Assembly (NCBI GenBank): GCA_009760855.2
Contig: WPIO01000032.1
Span: 132,501 to 196,500 of the forward strand
From: Cristatella mucedo
Lineage: Eukaryota; Bryozoa; Phylactolaemata; Cristatellidae
Direction of reading: 5' to 3'
DNA length: 64,000 nucleotides
Shown: one piece after another, positions 13,866 to 31,959 of the stretch
How the letters are laid out: each line of letters begins with the position of its first letter
Position numbering within the stretch: the stretch's first letter is position 1
Translations under genes and position numbers: made by a program
The notes under the pieces: generated by a model
What the model was told of the DNA's origin: nothing
The model's database searches: none
What the model saw: the letters and a program-made list of their open reading frames with translations, nothing else

Positions 13866-13895
<30 letters not shown>
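13866..13895. repeat. (GCC)10 tract complementary to the CGG tract
   Basis: Ten perfect GCC units begin 16 bases after the end of the CGG tract. On the same strand they are complementary to it, so a hairpin with a short loop is possible. Confidence 0.95.
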
Positions 13896-13896
<1 letters not shown>

Positions 13897-14469
13897 ACGA
13901 TGCGATTGTAGCGAGCTCGACGACTGTTAAGTTAGCATGAATCGCTGTAGCGCTTGCAGAAGATCGGCGCCGGGCGGCACGAACGGGCGGGAGAACTGCC
14001 GAGAGCGCCTACCGGACTGGCAACGGACCTCGGCTTTTGCCCGCGCTTCCGGAGAGAGATGCCCGGATGGAAACCTTAACCTAGGCAGCTGCAGTCGTTA
14101 ATGCATTGGAATGGCGATTACAAAGCGATAACAGTAGGTATGCACGGCCGTACTCGTACCGAATCGTCCGGTCATTAACAGCAGGCCAAGCTATAACTGT
14201 AGCAGCTGACGTGGGCGCTCAAGCGCAGACCGAGAGGACGGCGGACGCGAGCATTTTAAAAGCCCATCTATACGAAATGTATCCTACACTACGAGCAAGA
14301 CAGGCTGGTTATCTTAAGGGGGCTTTTAGCTGCATCAATTTTCGTATTCAACGTATTCAACTCGTTGGCAGTAGGATTTTCGGAAAATCCTGAAACGCTC
14401 GGAAAGTGAGAGCTGCGACTTTGACTAAGGTAAAGTTCAGTAAAGCAAAAATAAATAGTACATATTCTA

Positions 14470-14620
14470 ATAGCGTCACTTATATAGCGGCAGAAAATTC
14501 TGGGCTGCTTTTGCTCCCCTAAAGCAGGCAATAACGAATTGCCTGCGTTAGGATTGGCACCCGCTACGTGTGGTCGTGAGGTGCGTGCACTTTAGCGAGA
14601 GACCAAGGTGCACGTGAGCG
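14470..14620 (-). mobile_element. SINE-2-like copy, strongly decayed
   Basis: CTTATATAGCGGCAGAAAAT is followed by spaced matches to the SINE-2 body, including GGCAATAACGAATTGCCTGC and GTGGTCGTGAGGTGCGTGC. No intact box B was seen. Confidence 0.45.
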
Positions 14621-16435
14621 AATGGTGAAGAATGCCCAGCAGACGTAGCTCGCCTGGTCAAACCTCTACGAGTGCGATCATTGCCAGGCATTTTGCTGAG
14701 ATCAAGCTAGTCCGAGCAGGTACGAGAAAGTAAGCACTTCCTTTTTTGTTATCGCCAAGCTATTGTCAGCTGTAATAGTACAACTTGTCTGAGTGCTATA
14801 ACCTGCATGCGCGCATCAATTCATCTGAACAGAGCTATGTTTGCAGGATTTGATACATAATCTACTTTTTTTGCGAGCAGAAAATTATTTAGGCTATCAT
14901 GCATGCAGGCACCAGTGGCAGCTTATGGTTTGAATGAAGGGAAGCGCTCGACCTCAAATTCTTGGATGCAAAAACGCTTGAAGCTATATCGCGGCGGCAA
15001 ATAGTTAATAAAAGTGTCATGGAACCGAAACCACAGCGAAACCGTCCACTGCTCCTTCTAATGACTGGCCATCCATTACCCATCAGTACCATAATTATTA
15101 ATAGAAAACAGAGCCATGACCTTATCTAATAAAAACGTATGCCGTGCTATAATTTGATAGTCTCCTGTCGCATTTTTAGGACAAGCTCTGCTACTTTTAG
15201 TCTTGTTCGTTCAATATCTGTATCTGATGGTACGCAATTGTGCCTTTAGGTCCTAGTCTGTAAAAGTAGTAAGCCCGCTTGGTTCGTTCTGTCTTTGCCC
15301 TGAAGTTTTGAGATATTTTCGTGAAGAATGAGAAGCGTAGTACTTGCAGGCTGGAGGTCTTCCAGACAGTTCTTTTCTTTTAAAAGGATCTCAGTATTTG
15401 AAAGGATTTTAGCTGGTAACATGGTGCTTTAAAATTCAAGTGGAGAGTGCAAAATTGCATTATATCCGAGAAAAACATTCTACGAGCCACCTCCCTCTAT
15501 CCCTGGTGGATGTTGGCCCACCAACTATCTGTCCTCGATACCGAGTTTTCAGACTCACCCTAAGGACTGCTCCAGGGCAGAAAATCTAACCACAATATCG
15601 TCCCGACACTTACAGTTGGTACCCAGATAAAAATATCCTTCTTTTACCCAAATCACGAGAGATAGTTGTGGACAGGTGACTAATTCAAGGATTTCTTTTA
15701 AAAACCGACGCAATTTTTTCGTTTTACCCGAGAGCTCTCTATTTGCAAATACACAATTCCTGTTTTGCTCATTCGTAAGTACCGAGCGCCTGGCGATGGG
15801 AGCCGTTTGCCGAGATGCAAAGTCTGTCCGCTGCATCGGAAGGGATACTGCCTGCATGCATAGTTTCACTGTACCTCTATACACAAGTTCCAAACGATTT
15901 TTATGCGTACCGACAGATTTTACTCTATTTTTAACCAATTTATATGCTCGCGTGCCTCTTTGGTAACGGGTGCTAATGTGTACGGTTTTACACGTCGACT
16001 TTAGTGGTCTCACTACACACCTGTATGTTAGCGTTCTTTTCAATCATTAATGTTTTTGAATATACATCTACAATTAAGGGTCGTAATGAGTAGGGACCCG
16101 AGCGAGCGAGATACCTATTTTTTGTCATTTTCAAGTTACCGAATTATTATTGTCAGTGATTTTCAGGTAATACTATCTTTTCTTAATAGTAGTGGTTGCT
16201 AGCTGTTTATGTACATGCCTGTGCAAGCATTCTTTTTGACTCGCCAAATAAAAGTAAGTTGACATTTTTTCCTTAAGAAAGTTATGTTTGATGGTCGCTA
16301 TGCATAGCTGCTGACACTCAGTCCACTGTAGATGATGTTAACGTGCCTCCCTAGTTAATGTTCACTGACGCAAGTGGGTTATAGCAAGCAGATAGTTAAT
16401 TTTCTCAATCAATGTTACTGTTTCGCAGCCCTACT

Positions 16436-16522
16436 AATTTAGGAGCTAAAGATATCCTACTAGATATAAATAGGATAACATCCAGTAGGATATATCTGTA
16501 TCTAATTTAGGAGCTAAAGCGA
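16436..16522. repeat. short direct and inverted repeat cluster
   Basis: TAATTTAGGAGCTAAAG occurs twice (about 16436 and 16502). Between the copies, AGATATCCTACTAGATATA and CCAGTAGGATATATCT form an inverted pair. Confidence 0.75.
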
Positions 16523-17150
16523 CATCGAGTATTTACTTGATCACTTTGAAGGATGCCTTGCCAGTTTTCCATAGCCACAGCGAGTGCCTCAGTCTTGTAA
16601 TGATCGTGACTAGTGAATTTGATCTGAATTGCAATGCATTTTGTGAACTCATTGAAGAAATCAATTCGTACACATCTCTTTTGTGAATGTGGCCATTCTA
16701 AGGAGAACTTGTGGAACCTCAGCCTCGCTCTTATGTCAGCCTGGAGACGCGCAATAACAGTGAAATTATATTATGATCTTCATTTCAAGGAATCTGCTCC
16801 CTTCAGGGGTCTCCACATTTACTTTACTACTGGTCCGGCCGAAGTGAGGACTAGAGCAGCCAATAGGACCGAAACTTGGCTTGTGGTCTCGGGCTTTAGC
16901 TGATGACTGGGCAGCGAGCAGCTTACAGCTTCTTCTGGAAGGCTGCTGAGCGCATTATTCTTTTCATTTTCTCTCTCGATTTCGCTCTTTTTAGCGACCA
17001 CTGCGCTGTCGATTGTGCAGACGTCAAGTCAGAGAGCGTTGCGATCTTCGTCTGCCGCCGCTTAGAAAACGCTCCCAGAGTTGGTCAGGCGAGAATTCTG
17101 AGTTAAGCTCCTACGCCGAGCAAAGCGGGGCAAGTGATTTGTGCGCGATC

Positions 17151-22612
<5,462 letters not shown>

Positions 22613-22750
22613 ATGCGTCACGCCGGACAAAAAAAGAAAACAGCGGTCGCTGCTCAACCGGAAATTTTCTCTCCCGCTCATTCGTTTTGTGGCTGAGTTT
22701 TGCCGCTTAATAAAAGTGCAGTACTCGGCAGCCTACCCCGATTTTCGCAG

Positions 22751-22904
22751 GCGGATGTCAAGGCCGCCGGTCCAGATTGGAGGAAATGGGCACCGCCGGT
22801 CGCAGCCGCTTCGATTCTGACCGTAGACGAAATTGCCGCCTCGGTCATAATCGAGGCGAAAATAGCCGATATATATACATATATATATATGTATATAGAT
22901 ATGT

Positions 22905-22935
<31 letters not shown>

Positions 22936-22942
22936 GGTATAA
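22751..22942 (+). CDS. candidate fourth FAM78 exon running into a TA microsatellite
   Basis: A TTTTCGCAG acceptor at 22749-22750 is followed by a GC-rich frame of about 40 codons (ADVKAAGPDWRKWAPP...). It would join in phase 0 to a donor at 22583. Codon third positions are G/C-rich like those of the FAM78 exons. Beyond 22860 the frame crosses a TA microsatellite, giving a Tyr/Ile-rich tail, and stops at 22942. I recognise no homologue of this tail. It may be a lineage-specific C-terminus, an exon with an undetected donor before the microsatellite, or non-coding. Confidence 0.35.
22865..22942. repeat. imperfect TA microsatellite
   Basis: Interrupted (TA)n directly after the candidate fourth FAM78 exon. 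The frame remains open through it to 22942. Confidence 0.9.
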
Positions 22943-23319
22943 ATATATGATATAGCATAAATATATGTATATCTGGCTGAGGTCGATCGAGCTTTAGATG
23001 CAACTTGCCGCGAGAGCTCGTGAAAGGAGCGGCGGTCGCAGAGGAAAGGTGCCGGACTGCCGCGCCCCCCCCCCCCCCCCCCCGACGCAAAGGAAGCGAC
23101 CGGTTCGCCCGAGGTAAGCTCCGGAGGGCAACCACGAGGGCCGGCCTCCGTTTGGTCGAAGGATAGTCCTAGCTGACCTTTTCAGCTGACCTTGGCCTCC
23201 CTTGGGCGTGGCCCCCCTCTTTCGTAGGCTGGTTAGTAAAATTGCATCATGGTAACTGTCAGCTGATCTAATAGCCACATTCGCGTTGCTTTGGCGGCAA
23301 TTATACTCCATTTACAGAG

Positions 23320-23425
23320 GGCAGTAAAACATTTCCCGGCAGCAGAACTCGAACTCACGTTCTGACGAGTAGGGTGTGGGTGTGAGCATCGCGCCAGTAA
23401 GCTAAGACCCATGGCATCCATCGTA
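23320..23425 (-). mobile_element. tRNA-like SINE
   Basis: On the minus strand, CTTAGCTTACTGGCGCGATG (box-A-like) and GTGAGTTCGAGTTCTGCTGC (box B) are spaced as in a tRNA. No anticodon-stem pairing good enough for a functional tRNA was recognised. Confidence 0.5.
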
Positions 23426-23554
23426 TGACTACTGACTGGCTAATGAAAACCGAACCTTACAACGAAACGACACAATCGGCTCTTCGCGGCAGCCTGATAG
23501 AAACTTCAAAGCATCCAAATATTAGTCGCTTGGGTCTTGGCTGAGCTAGTCTAA

Positions 23555-23625
23555 GGTGGTGCAATTCTAGACTCGAGAATTGGGTTCGAGCCCTTCTGGT
23601 ATCGAACGAGACAAACGGTGCCAAG
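23555..23625 (+). mobile_element. tRNA-like SINE fragment
   Basis: It contains GAGCTAGTCTAAGGTGGTGC and the box-B-like GGGTTCGAGCCCTTCTGG at tRNA spacing. Family membership is unclear. Confidence 0.45.
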
Positions 23626-24504
23626 GATGTTGAGCCGATGTGTAAATTATGGCATTCAATCGGCCGATAGCCAATACCTCTAGTAAGTTAGGCTTATTAG
23701 TCCTCCACATTCACTCACTTTTCTCTCGCAGTTCGACCTTCGTGGGGGTCTTTATACCGCAAATACGACGGTACAGCAATCGCGAATCTTGTGCCAAAAA
23801 ACGGGGGGGGGGAGGAGCTAATTTGCATATGTAGCTAAAACGTCCAGTCTCGTCATAATCGAGCATGCCTCGTCGCGCCTGCTATCGGTAAACGGCGAGC
23901 GTGCAAATAGAATGCGCCCGAGATTCGTCACTCGGGCTTAATATATAGCAAATATAAATTTAAAAATAGTCAGCACGTCGATACGTTCAGTACAAGCGAC
24001 TCAGTGCTGATTCACTAGCCCTAGCTGATGTAAACATTTCATGAATCTATACCAATGTTCATTTTTTTGAGAAAATAGTTAAGTATTGTTAAAATGCGTT
24101 TTCATTTATCCTCGTAGCACATTTCGCTCCACTAGCAGAGAACTCTACGGGTTGGCTTCAAAGTTTTCAAGGTTACAGAGGTTTGCGTGATTTTGCACTC
24201 GTGCTTAAACAAAGTTCCACGTAAAAAAATTGTTATCCGCCCGTCATTGTGCACCGGTGAATTTTCACAGCGAATAAGCAGGGGGGAAAAAAGCAGACAG
24301 AAAGAGAGCAGAATACAAGAGCAGCGTGACCCATCGCAGGTGACTGCGAGAAAAACAAGCAACAGAAGAAGCCACGTTGTGCCACAACACAAGAGCACCG
24401 TTGCATCGACAAACTCTACAGCAGGAAGAGACCAAAGTAGAACTGCACGATGAGCTTTTCGCTATCAGAGCTCAGCGAACGCCCCACTTAGGGCAAGTTC
24501 AGTG

Positions 24505-25095
24505 ACAGAAATAATAACGATAATAATAATAACTCGTTTGTATAGCCCAAACAGAGAACTGAATCTCTTTCTAGGCACTTTGCAGATGCTGTGTAGAAAT
24601 CATCACCAAATAATTGGTGGTAACATCTGAAAGCAGCAGGCATAGTGTAAGCAGGTACATGCACACGAAGTCACAAGACCCACCGAATGCTGTACACAGG
24701 TGCGTTTAAAGCTTCTTTTAAATGTCGTCATGTCAGGAGACGCTGTGACGTGCGTCGGTAGTGAGTTCCAGGATTTAGGTGCATACGAACAAATGGCACG
24801 GTCTCCAGCGGTTTTGAGGTTTGTACGAGGTATGGCTAAACGATTCGAGTCAGAACAGCAGGTTGTACGATTCTTCGCCTGGCTGGGTTAATTCTGATCG
24901 GTATTCCGACAGTGGGTAGCCAGAGAATGAAGGGACCTACAAGTAAGTGACTGAACTTTGAAGTCAATACGCTGCTTGCTTTGGAGCCAGTGCAGGTCGA
25001 CGAGAAGCGATGTGATATGGCAACTGCGACGCTTACGACAGACGACCCTAGCTGCCGAGTTTTGCACCAACTGTAAAAAGAGACTGTAGATAAGG
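24505..25095 (-). mobile_element. LINE-A 3' portion
   Basis: The (AAT)n tail at 24513-24530 and 3' UTR precede degraded RT C-terminal sequence on the minus strand ([28 protein letters not shown]). It is 5'-truncated near 25095. Confidence 0.85.
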
Positions 25096-26019
25096 TTCGA
25101 GATTACCACCAGGTAAGCGGACACTCAGGCCCGCATCGTAATGCGACACTGTAAGTTGACGTGATTTCTCACAGACATAGGCCACTGATAGTAACCGCAG
25201 TGTCTTTTATATTTCGCCAATCTTTCGAACGCTGAAGCGGTCGTACTCTTGACCGAGCCCTAATTGACTTGACCCTTTACCCTAATTTTTCTAGCCTCCT
25301 AAGAAGGCTCGCTGGATTCGTCAGCCATGGCCTGCGAGCGCCACTAACTCAAATACCTCTGGCCACCGAGGTCTCAGGTCTAGATCCGGCGCCCTACAAT
25401 CCTAGCGCCCGAGTGAACGTGGAGCTGCAATCACACTCAGTAAGCAGGTAGAGTAGCCTAGGTTTTAATGAATCCGCCCGCCCAAGCAACTTGAAGTGGT
25501 CATGTCGAATCTCCAGACTTCAGTCTTTTCCAGGCTCGGTTAGCTGAAGAATCCCGAATCAAAAGGCATTCATTGTATAACACTATATTAACGTCAAATC
25601 GTGCCTTAATAGTACAGTGTTCCCCTTTTAGCGCCTGATTATATGCCCCCCACTCCGGCGCTGACTTTTGCTTTAAAAAATGGGGACTAGCATTCTCAAG
25701 GTTCAAGCTAGTATTAGCGTTCGGTCCATCATCTCCCCCTTAATGACGGAAAATGGCAGATTAGTATGTAAAACCTGTTGCAGTGAGGCCGCTCGCTGTG
25801 GATTGTGGCGGCTCTGGTGTACCGATGAAATACCAGTCTGACAGATTACTTCGTTGGCTATTTAATACCCGGAATTTGTCTCACTCCTGTAGACTGGGAA
25901 TGCCTGCTTTCAAACATTAGTGTTGAGCGGGATTTCGTCAGCATTCGACCGATGACTTGGCCCGCAGATCCACCTCTTCGGACAGTAACCATTTGGACAG
26001 TAGCCGGGAGCACGGAGTA

Positions 26020-27005
26020 GGCAACTGAACGATGATAAAACTAACTTACTAGTTATGGGAAAACTCAGTGTGATTCACAAATTGGAAAGGCTGATGCTCA
26101 AAATTGGCTCTGCCTGCATATCTCCTGTTGAATCAGCTCGAAATCTAAGTGTCATGTTCAAAAGTGACCTCTCGTTAGACGACCATATTAGCTCCATAGT
26201 CAAATCTGCCTACTTTCAGCTACATGATATTGCGTAAAAATTCGGGCTTGTTAAGATAAGGTTACCACGTCTAAGTTGGTCCATGCATTCGTGACATCCC
26301 GTCTCGACTTCTGCAACTCACTGCTTACTGGCCTACCGGCATGTGCGATCAAGTGATTGCAGCTGGTGCAAAACTCCACATCTAAGCTTGTCTGTCGTGA
26401 GCGGCGCAGTTGCCACATCACACCAGTTCTCGCCGACCTGCACTGGCTACCAGTCAAGCAACGGATCAACTTCAAGGTTTTGTCGCTCACTTTCAGGTCA
26501 CTTCATTCTTTGGCTCCAGCCTATCTCTCAGATCTACTCCCCCACCTGGCCAAGCATCGTACCACCCGCTTTTCGGAATCCAACAGTCTACCATTACCTC
26601 TTAGAAACCTCAAATCCTTTGTAGACCGTGCATTTAGTTCATATGCTCCCAAAGCCTGCAACTCACTCCCGACTTGCGTCAGAACATCCCCTGACTTAAC
26701 CACATTTATAAGGAAGTTAAAAACACCTATTTAGGACAGCATTTAGTGGGTCCCTGTGATTCGTCCTTGATGTACTTATGCGTGCTGACACTGTGCATGC
26801 TGCCACTAACCACATTTGCAGGCTGACCCTGTGCATGTCAGCCCTAACCATGTTATTCATGTCGTTTGTGTATCAAGCATGATATTACTTACCATTCAAT
26901 TGCATTTCCCTCTGCAGCAAATTTAAAGCGCCTAGAAAGAGATTGAGTTCTCTGAGGGCGCTTTATCAAGTGTATTATTATTAATATTGTTATCATTATT
27001 ATTAC
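26020..27005 (+). mobile_element. LINE-A 3' portion
   Basis: It starts within the RT C-terminus (LNDDKTNLLVMGK) and continues through RRSCHITPVLADLHWLPVKQ and the 3' UTR to an ATT-rich tail. One frameshift near 26240 and a TGA in the downstream frame interrupt it. It is the second-best preserved copy of this region. Confidence 0.88.
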
Positions 27006-27879
27006 TTTCAGGAGAGCGCTTTGTGCTGTCAAAATAAATGCTTTCTAAATCACTAGACGATAATGCCTGAATGCATGGGAAATGAAGGAATGGACGCCAT
27101 ATTTCTGGCTTATACGCAAGTTCGCTTTGGGCTTTCGACTTGCGAACGACTTACTTAACATGTTCCTTAGAACATGTTACAGTCTGCATTAGAACTTTCT
27201 CGCGGTGACTACAATGGGCCAATAAAAGCCCTGTAATTCTGAACGCACAATTTCCGATAAAAAGCCACGAAATCGCAATGTGGACGGCAGCAGCTCTGGT
27301 AAAAAGCCCGAGCACCGAGTCCTGGGCCTCGCACACGAGCTCGGCGACAGAGATACAGTGGGCGAATGAGTTAACTTCACAAGATGGCGAAAAGGCTGGA
27401 CAATTACGTGACTAATAATTGCTACTCCGCACTTGTACTAGGCATTCGTTACGGCAAAGGTACCCAAAGTAGTAAAAACCATTGACATTGCGGCTTCCTG
27501 TCTCAGTCCCGGAGTTGTACTCACGAAACTACAGATCCATCAAATCATCGGCTGAGATGAGATAGCTAGGGACAACTTTGAACGCGAGCAGCCTGAGCTC
27601 GCGAACAGTTGACTTAAGTCGATCCGAGGTCCCCCTGCCCTACGATTGCATATCTTTTCATCTTTGTTTATTTGTCGGCACTGCACTTTTTCGTTTTTGC
27701 ATTGCGATTTGCATGTGTCGTTGCCGAGCTAAACTATACGAAATGCCAGTAATAGACTCACCGTAACGATAGGTGTATGATTCGGGTACAATGTAAATCG
27801 ATGCTGTAACTACATGGATTGTTTTCAGCTCATGCAAATGTACTCAGAACCAATCGAGCTTCCTTTTGCTGTGAGAGAG

Positions 27880-27985
27880 TAGGCAGAGTAGCCACGAGCC
27901 ATAGGTTTAGTTTATGGGTAACGTGCTTGCACTCCGGGACCCACGTCACGGGTTCGAATCCTACAGCAGGCTTATGTTTTGTCTA
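27880..27985 (+). mobile_element. tRNA-like SINE fragment
   Basis: TAGTTTATGGGTAACGTGCT followed by a canonical box B GGGTTCGAATCC (27950-27961) suggests a tRNA-derived promoter. The acceptor stem does not pair convincingly. Confidence 0.5.
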
Positions 27986-28169
27986 CCAAAACATAAGGAT
28001 TGATAGGCTAGCATTACCGCCTTTTCTCGTTGATTAAAATATTTGTCAGTAAGGTTATGCATTGAGTATGGTTCTTGGGGTTATCAGATATTAAGCAACT
28101 ATTTTATACACGAATGACAGGTCTATTGGATTCGAAGCTGCCTACATCCTTCAAGTCTCTTAGCATCCG

Positions 28170-28740
28170 CTCAATGGGAAGCCCCATTGAGGATGACTTC
28201 GACGCGCGCCGAACGACCTAGAGGGTGACTTCGAGGTACAGAGCCAAGTTCTTACACTGACCAACAAGGCCCGCCACGGCTTGTTTGGCTCCTTCATACC
28301 AAGCTGAACTGTTTCGTTCCAGCCTCCGCACGCTCTCAGGTTCTGTATGGACAATACATTAGCTGTTCAATTCCTCCGCTTAAAGATCGTTAGTGATAAC
28401 AGCTTTTTCTCTGCAGGTCCTAGATTGTTGAACTCACTCGCACATTATTATGCAATGAAAACTACTCTCCTGCTGCCTACTATGGCACATCCTTTTCAGC
28501 CGTCCTAAACTGCTATTTCCATGCTACTCACTACCTCGACTGCCCTCCTGACTCTGCTATGCTTCTCACTTCCTCTTCGTTGGGTGAGTTGAAGTCTGTT
28601 GGCCACCGAATGCGTACCGAAAACCGCTCGGGCTTTTGAGCTCGGTAAAGAAAACTCCTGCGTTGTAACCACATGGTCTTTGTGAAGTTACGTACGGAGA
28701 TAAATTACATTACAATACTCTTGTCTCTGCTTACTTAAGA
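28170..28740 (+). mobile_element. LINE-B (second non-LTR family) 3' fragment
   Basis: It is homologous to 56500-57130. Shared landmarks are TGACCAACAAGGCCCGCCAC, CTTCATACCAAGCTGAACTG and the GGTCCTAGATTGTTGAACTC segment. Stops and small deletions are frequent. Confidence 0.75.
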
Positions 28741-28861
28741 CTCTTCGGTTCTGGTCAGCTTTCCTATCCGCCCAGGATCTGAGCTTATCTTTTTTGTCTG
28801 GCTACGCTTTGCATGCGTAGCTGTGGATGATTCAGTGCATGTAACAAAAGGCTTTTCCACC

Positions 28862-29775
28862 AATTGTGATTCGGAAATTGGAAAGGCTAACACTCTAAAT
28901 CAGTTCTGTCAGCACATCTGGTGAATCTGTACAAAATCTAGGCGTCCTCTTCCAGTGACCTTTAATTGGACGACCACGTCAGCTCCACAGTCGTCTATGT
29001 CTACTTTCAGCTACATAACATTGCTAAAATTCGGCGTGTTTTGACAGGGATACCACACTTTAATTGGTCCATGCATTTGTGACATCTTGTCTTGACTATT
29101 GGGACTCACTGCTGGCTGGCCTACCGGCCTGTGCACTCAGGCGCTTACATCTAGTGCAAGACTCGGCAGCTAGACTTGTGTATCCTCAGCTTCGCAGTTG
29201 CCACAACACGCAACTTCTCGCCGATCTGTGCGGGATCCCAGTCAAGAAACGCATCGACTTCAAGGTTTGGTCACTCACTTTCAGGTCCCTTCATTCTTTG
29301 GATACAGCCTCTACGACCTCTACTCTACAGATCTACTCTCCCACCAGGCTAAGCATCGTACCACCTGCTTTTCGGAATCTAACTGTTTAACTATACCTCA
29401 TACAAACCTCAAATCCTTTGGAGACCGTGCATTTAGTTCGTATGCTCCCAAAGCCTGGAACTCATCCCAACCTGAGTCACATCTCCTGACTTGTCTACGT
29501 GTAATAAGAAACTAAAAGCACGTATATATGTGACAGCATTTAGTGGGTCCGCGCGATTCGTCCTTTAAGTGCTTAGTCGTGCTGATACAGTTGCATGCTG
29601 CCACTAACCATACTTGCATAGTGACCCTGTGTTTGTCACCCCTAGTCATGTTATTCTTGTTGTGCATTGAGCATGCTACCACTAACTATTCGATCGTGCT
29701 TCCTTTGCAGCAATTGTAAAGCGCCTAGAGGAGACTTGAGTTCTCCGAGGGCGCCACGTCAAGCGCATTACTATT
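28862..29775 (+). mobile_element. LINE-A 3' portion, degraded
   Basis: It corresponds to the same segment as the copy at 26020 (LVHAFVTS..., RLHLVQDSAARLV, SYAPKAWN) with more substitutions and several frameshifts. It ends in the LINE-A terminus at about 29710-29775. Confidence 0.82.
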
Positions 29776-30159
29776 CTCTTCACTAACCGACAGCCACGAG
29801 TGTCTTCGCATTTGCTTTCGCATGCTGGCCTAAGCAAGATACTTCTTTGCTTTTACAATTTTGACATCCTTCACGTCACTAAGCCATGGGTACTGATTCT
29901 CGTGTAGGGAGTTGTAAAACACCAGAATAGAGATTAAGTATTGTCGTAGTGCTACACAAACAACCTAGTATTATAATTATTATTATTAATACATGCATTC
30001 TCGATACCTGTATATATCTACACTCATCAGGGTTTGGTGGGTGAGGCAGCTACTAGGGTAGCAGCAAATGTGTCGGCAGCTGACTAGCCTAGTAAAGCAG
30101 GTTCGGCAATCCCTTGGGATCAGTGCAATAGAAATGAGTACTCATTGATTTTTAAGTAA

Positions 30160-30735
30160 TAATAATAATAGTAATAATAATATTAAGACGTGTTCATAGC
30201 ACTCTAAGAAAGTAAATCTTTCTAGATACCTCAACATAATCTGCGAAGAAAGCGTGTCAATAAATTAGTGATCGCATGCCCAGAGTCAAGAGCTATAAGC
30301 ATACAAAGGACGATTCACATTCAAAGCAAATGTGAGGAACAGGTAAGTTTTAGCTTCCTTTTAAAAGTCAAGTCATGGGATATTGTGACGTCGGTAGAGA
30401 GCGAGTTCCGAGTTTAAGAATTTGAAAGCATCATTAGGAAGTATCTCTGATAGGTAGGCCAGAGCGAGAGAATGAAGAGACATACAAGCAAGTGACAGAA
30501 GTCCCTTGAAGTCAATGCAAAGATGGGGTGCCAGAGCAGATTGATGAAAAGAGGCGTACTGCGGCAGTTTCAAACCACTTGAAAGCGTCTTATAACACAG
30601 GCAGGACGACATGTGACCATCGAGTAACAGAACTCAAGCCGAAGTCACAAATGAATGTACCAGCATGGCTGCGGTATACTTGTCTAAGCAGGCTCGAACT
30701 TTTACTGTCCCGTAACTGAAACTAAGCAGACTTGA
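30160..30735 (-). mobile_element. LINE-A 3' portion, heavily decayed
   Basis: An (AAT)n tail at 30160-30184 is followed on the minus strand by the LINE-A 3' UTR and remnants such as SLHSLALAYLSEILP. It is about 5 kb from the 3' end of the SLC27A gene. Confidence 0.72.
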
Positions 30736-31801
30736 CTGCAGCGCCCCTTGACTGCGGACTTAAAAGCCCTGATACAGCTGTGTCGGTTGCATAAAAATGA
30801 ATCCTAGATTGTGCAGCATTAGGTTAAGGTTCAACCGCGATAGCCATGATGCTGCTTGAGGGGTATCATCGATAAGCATTTTCATCTCGACATTAAAAAT
30901 GTGGTAACATTTGGCTCACCTAAAGAAGTGCTGAACATTGACTCACATGGCTCTGTCAAGTTGCAATCAGGCATTTTGTTTGGCTGTAGAGATACTGAAT
31001 AAGTAATTTGATAGCATGGCTTGATTAGTTAAAATAAAACAAGTCTAGTGATTATAGTAAACCAGTGCAACAACGTACAAACAAATGGCAACCATGACAG
31101 CGACAAGGGCGAATCAGGCAGCCGGACAGCTGGGATCCAGCATCTTAGCACCGGCGACAGCCCACGAAAGTGGTGCATCAATCATCATCGCCAAAAGAAA
31201 AGTACTCAAAAAACACATGCAACAATTGCCCCCTTTCACAAAGACGACAAAGTATCCGATTGTAAAAATGTGGACTGGATTGCTGCAAACCAGACAAATC
31301 ATAAGCATTTAGCTTTGGGAGGCAGCTTCCTTGCACGTGTAGAACATTCTTGATAAGACTGCAAATTCTACTAACAATACTGCTTTCTAATCTTAGATAT
31401 GACATGGCAAAGTGCAGGATAACTGACGAGTTCAGCCTCCACGGCCAATGGGAGCCGCTAATGGCAGCTAACAGAGTCAAACGCATAGACAACCTTGAGC
31501 AGACTATTTGCTCAAGACAGCCACTGCATCCTGCTTGGTCTCAGGCAAATTGCACTGTCTTCATCCGAAAGCATAGAAGGTAAGTACTCCACGTAAGTCG
31601 AGGATGAGCGCAATGAAGAAACACACAAGGTCTCTCGTCTCGAAAAAATCTGTTCGCGTAGCTACCATCACATGCCCAAACTTAGTTACTTGGTCAGCAG
31701 CAGCTAACTCAAGTTCGGTTGTATGGTATATTCACTAGTTATTAGTGTAAGCACCAGCACACACACACAGACACGAAAATGAAACGTCAGCATGCACAAA
31801 T

Positions 31802-31959
31802 TTAGAACCGTAGCACCCCTTTAGAAATGTCTGCATAGGCAGATGCATCTAGAAGACTGTAGGTTCCGGATGATGAATTTAAATAGTACAAAGCATCTGT
31901 AACCTTGGAGGGGTCGAAGCCGGCCTTTCGCATGTCCACCTTCATTAGCTTAAAGGTTC
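31802..31959 (-). CDS. SLC27A4: SLC27A terminal coding exon and stop
   Basis: The exon begins after AATTCCAG at 31960-31961. It encodes [20 protein letters not shown], an ALYYL segment and a short tail ending KGVLRF, with a TAA stop at 31804-31802. Length and end point agree with vertebrate FATP4, including the KxxLRKEGFDP-like motif. I found no convincing poly(A) signal in the sequence immediately 3' of the stop. Confidence 0.93.

Larger units (their letters stand above)
13900..17150. other. region upstream of FAM78, unassigned
   Basis: The first 350 bp are GC-rich and could include a promoter or 5' UTR for FAM78, but no core motif can be defended. The longest frame (15555-16043, minus, 162 codons) has no recognised domain. 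A decayed SINE-2 and the 16.4-kb repeat cluster are listed separately. Confidence 0.4.

Noticed and set aside
15555-16043. 162-codon minus-strand open frame
   Set aside because: No recognisable domain, no splice context and ordinary composition for the region. Probably a chance frame.
27880-27985. Functional tRNA gene
   Set aside because: Box B is canonical, but the acceptor and anticodon stems do not pair well and similar sequences are dispersed in the window, so a SINE is more likely.
31048-31583. Open frames of 75-104 codons on both strands just beyond the SLC27A stop
   Set aside because: They overlap one another on opposite strands, show no domain, and probably lie in 3' UTR or intergenic sequence.
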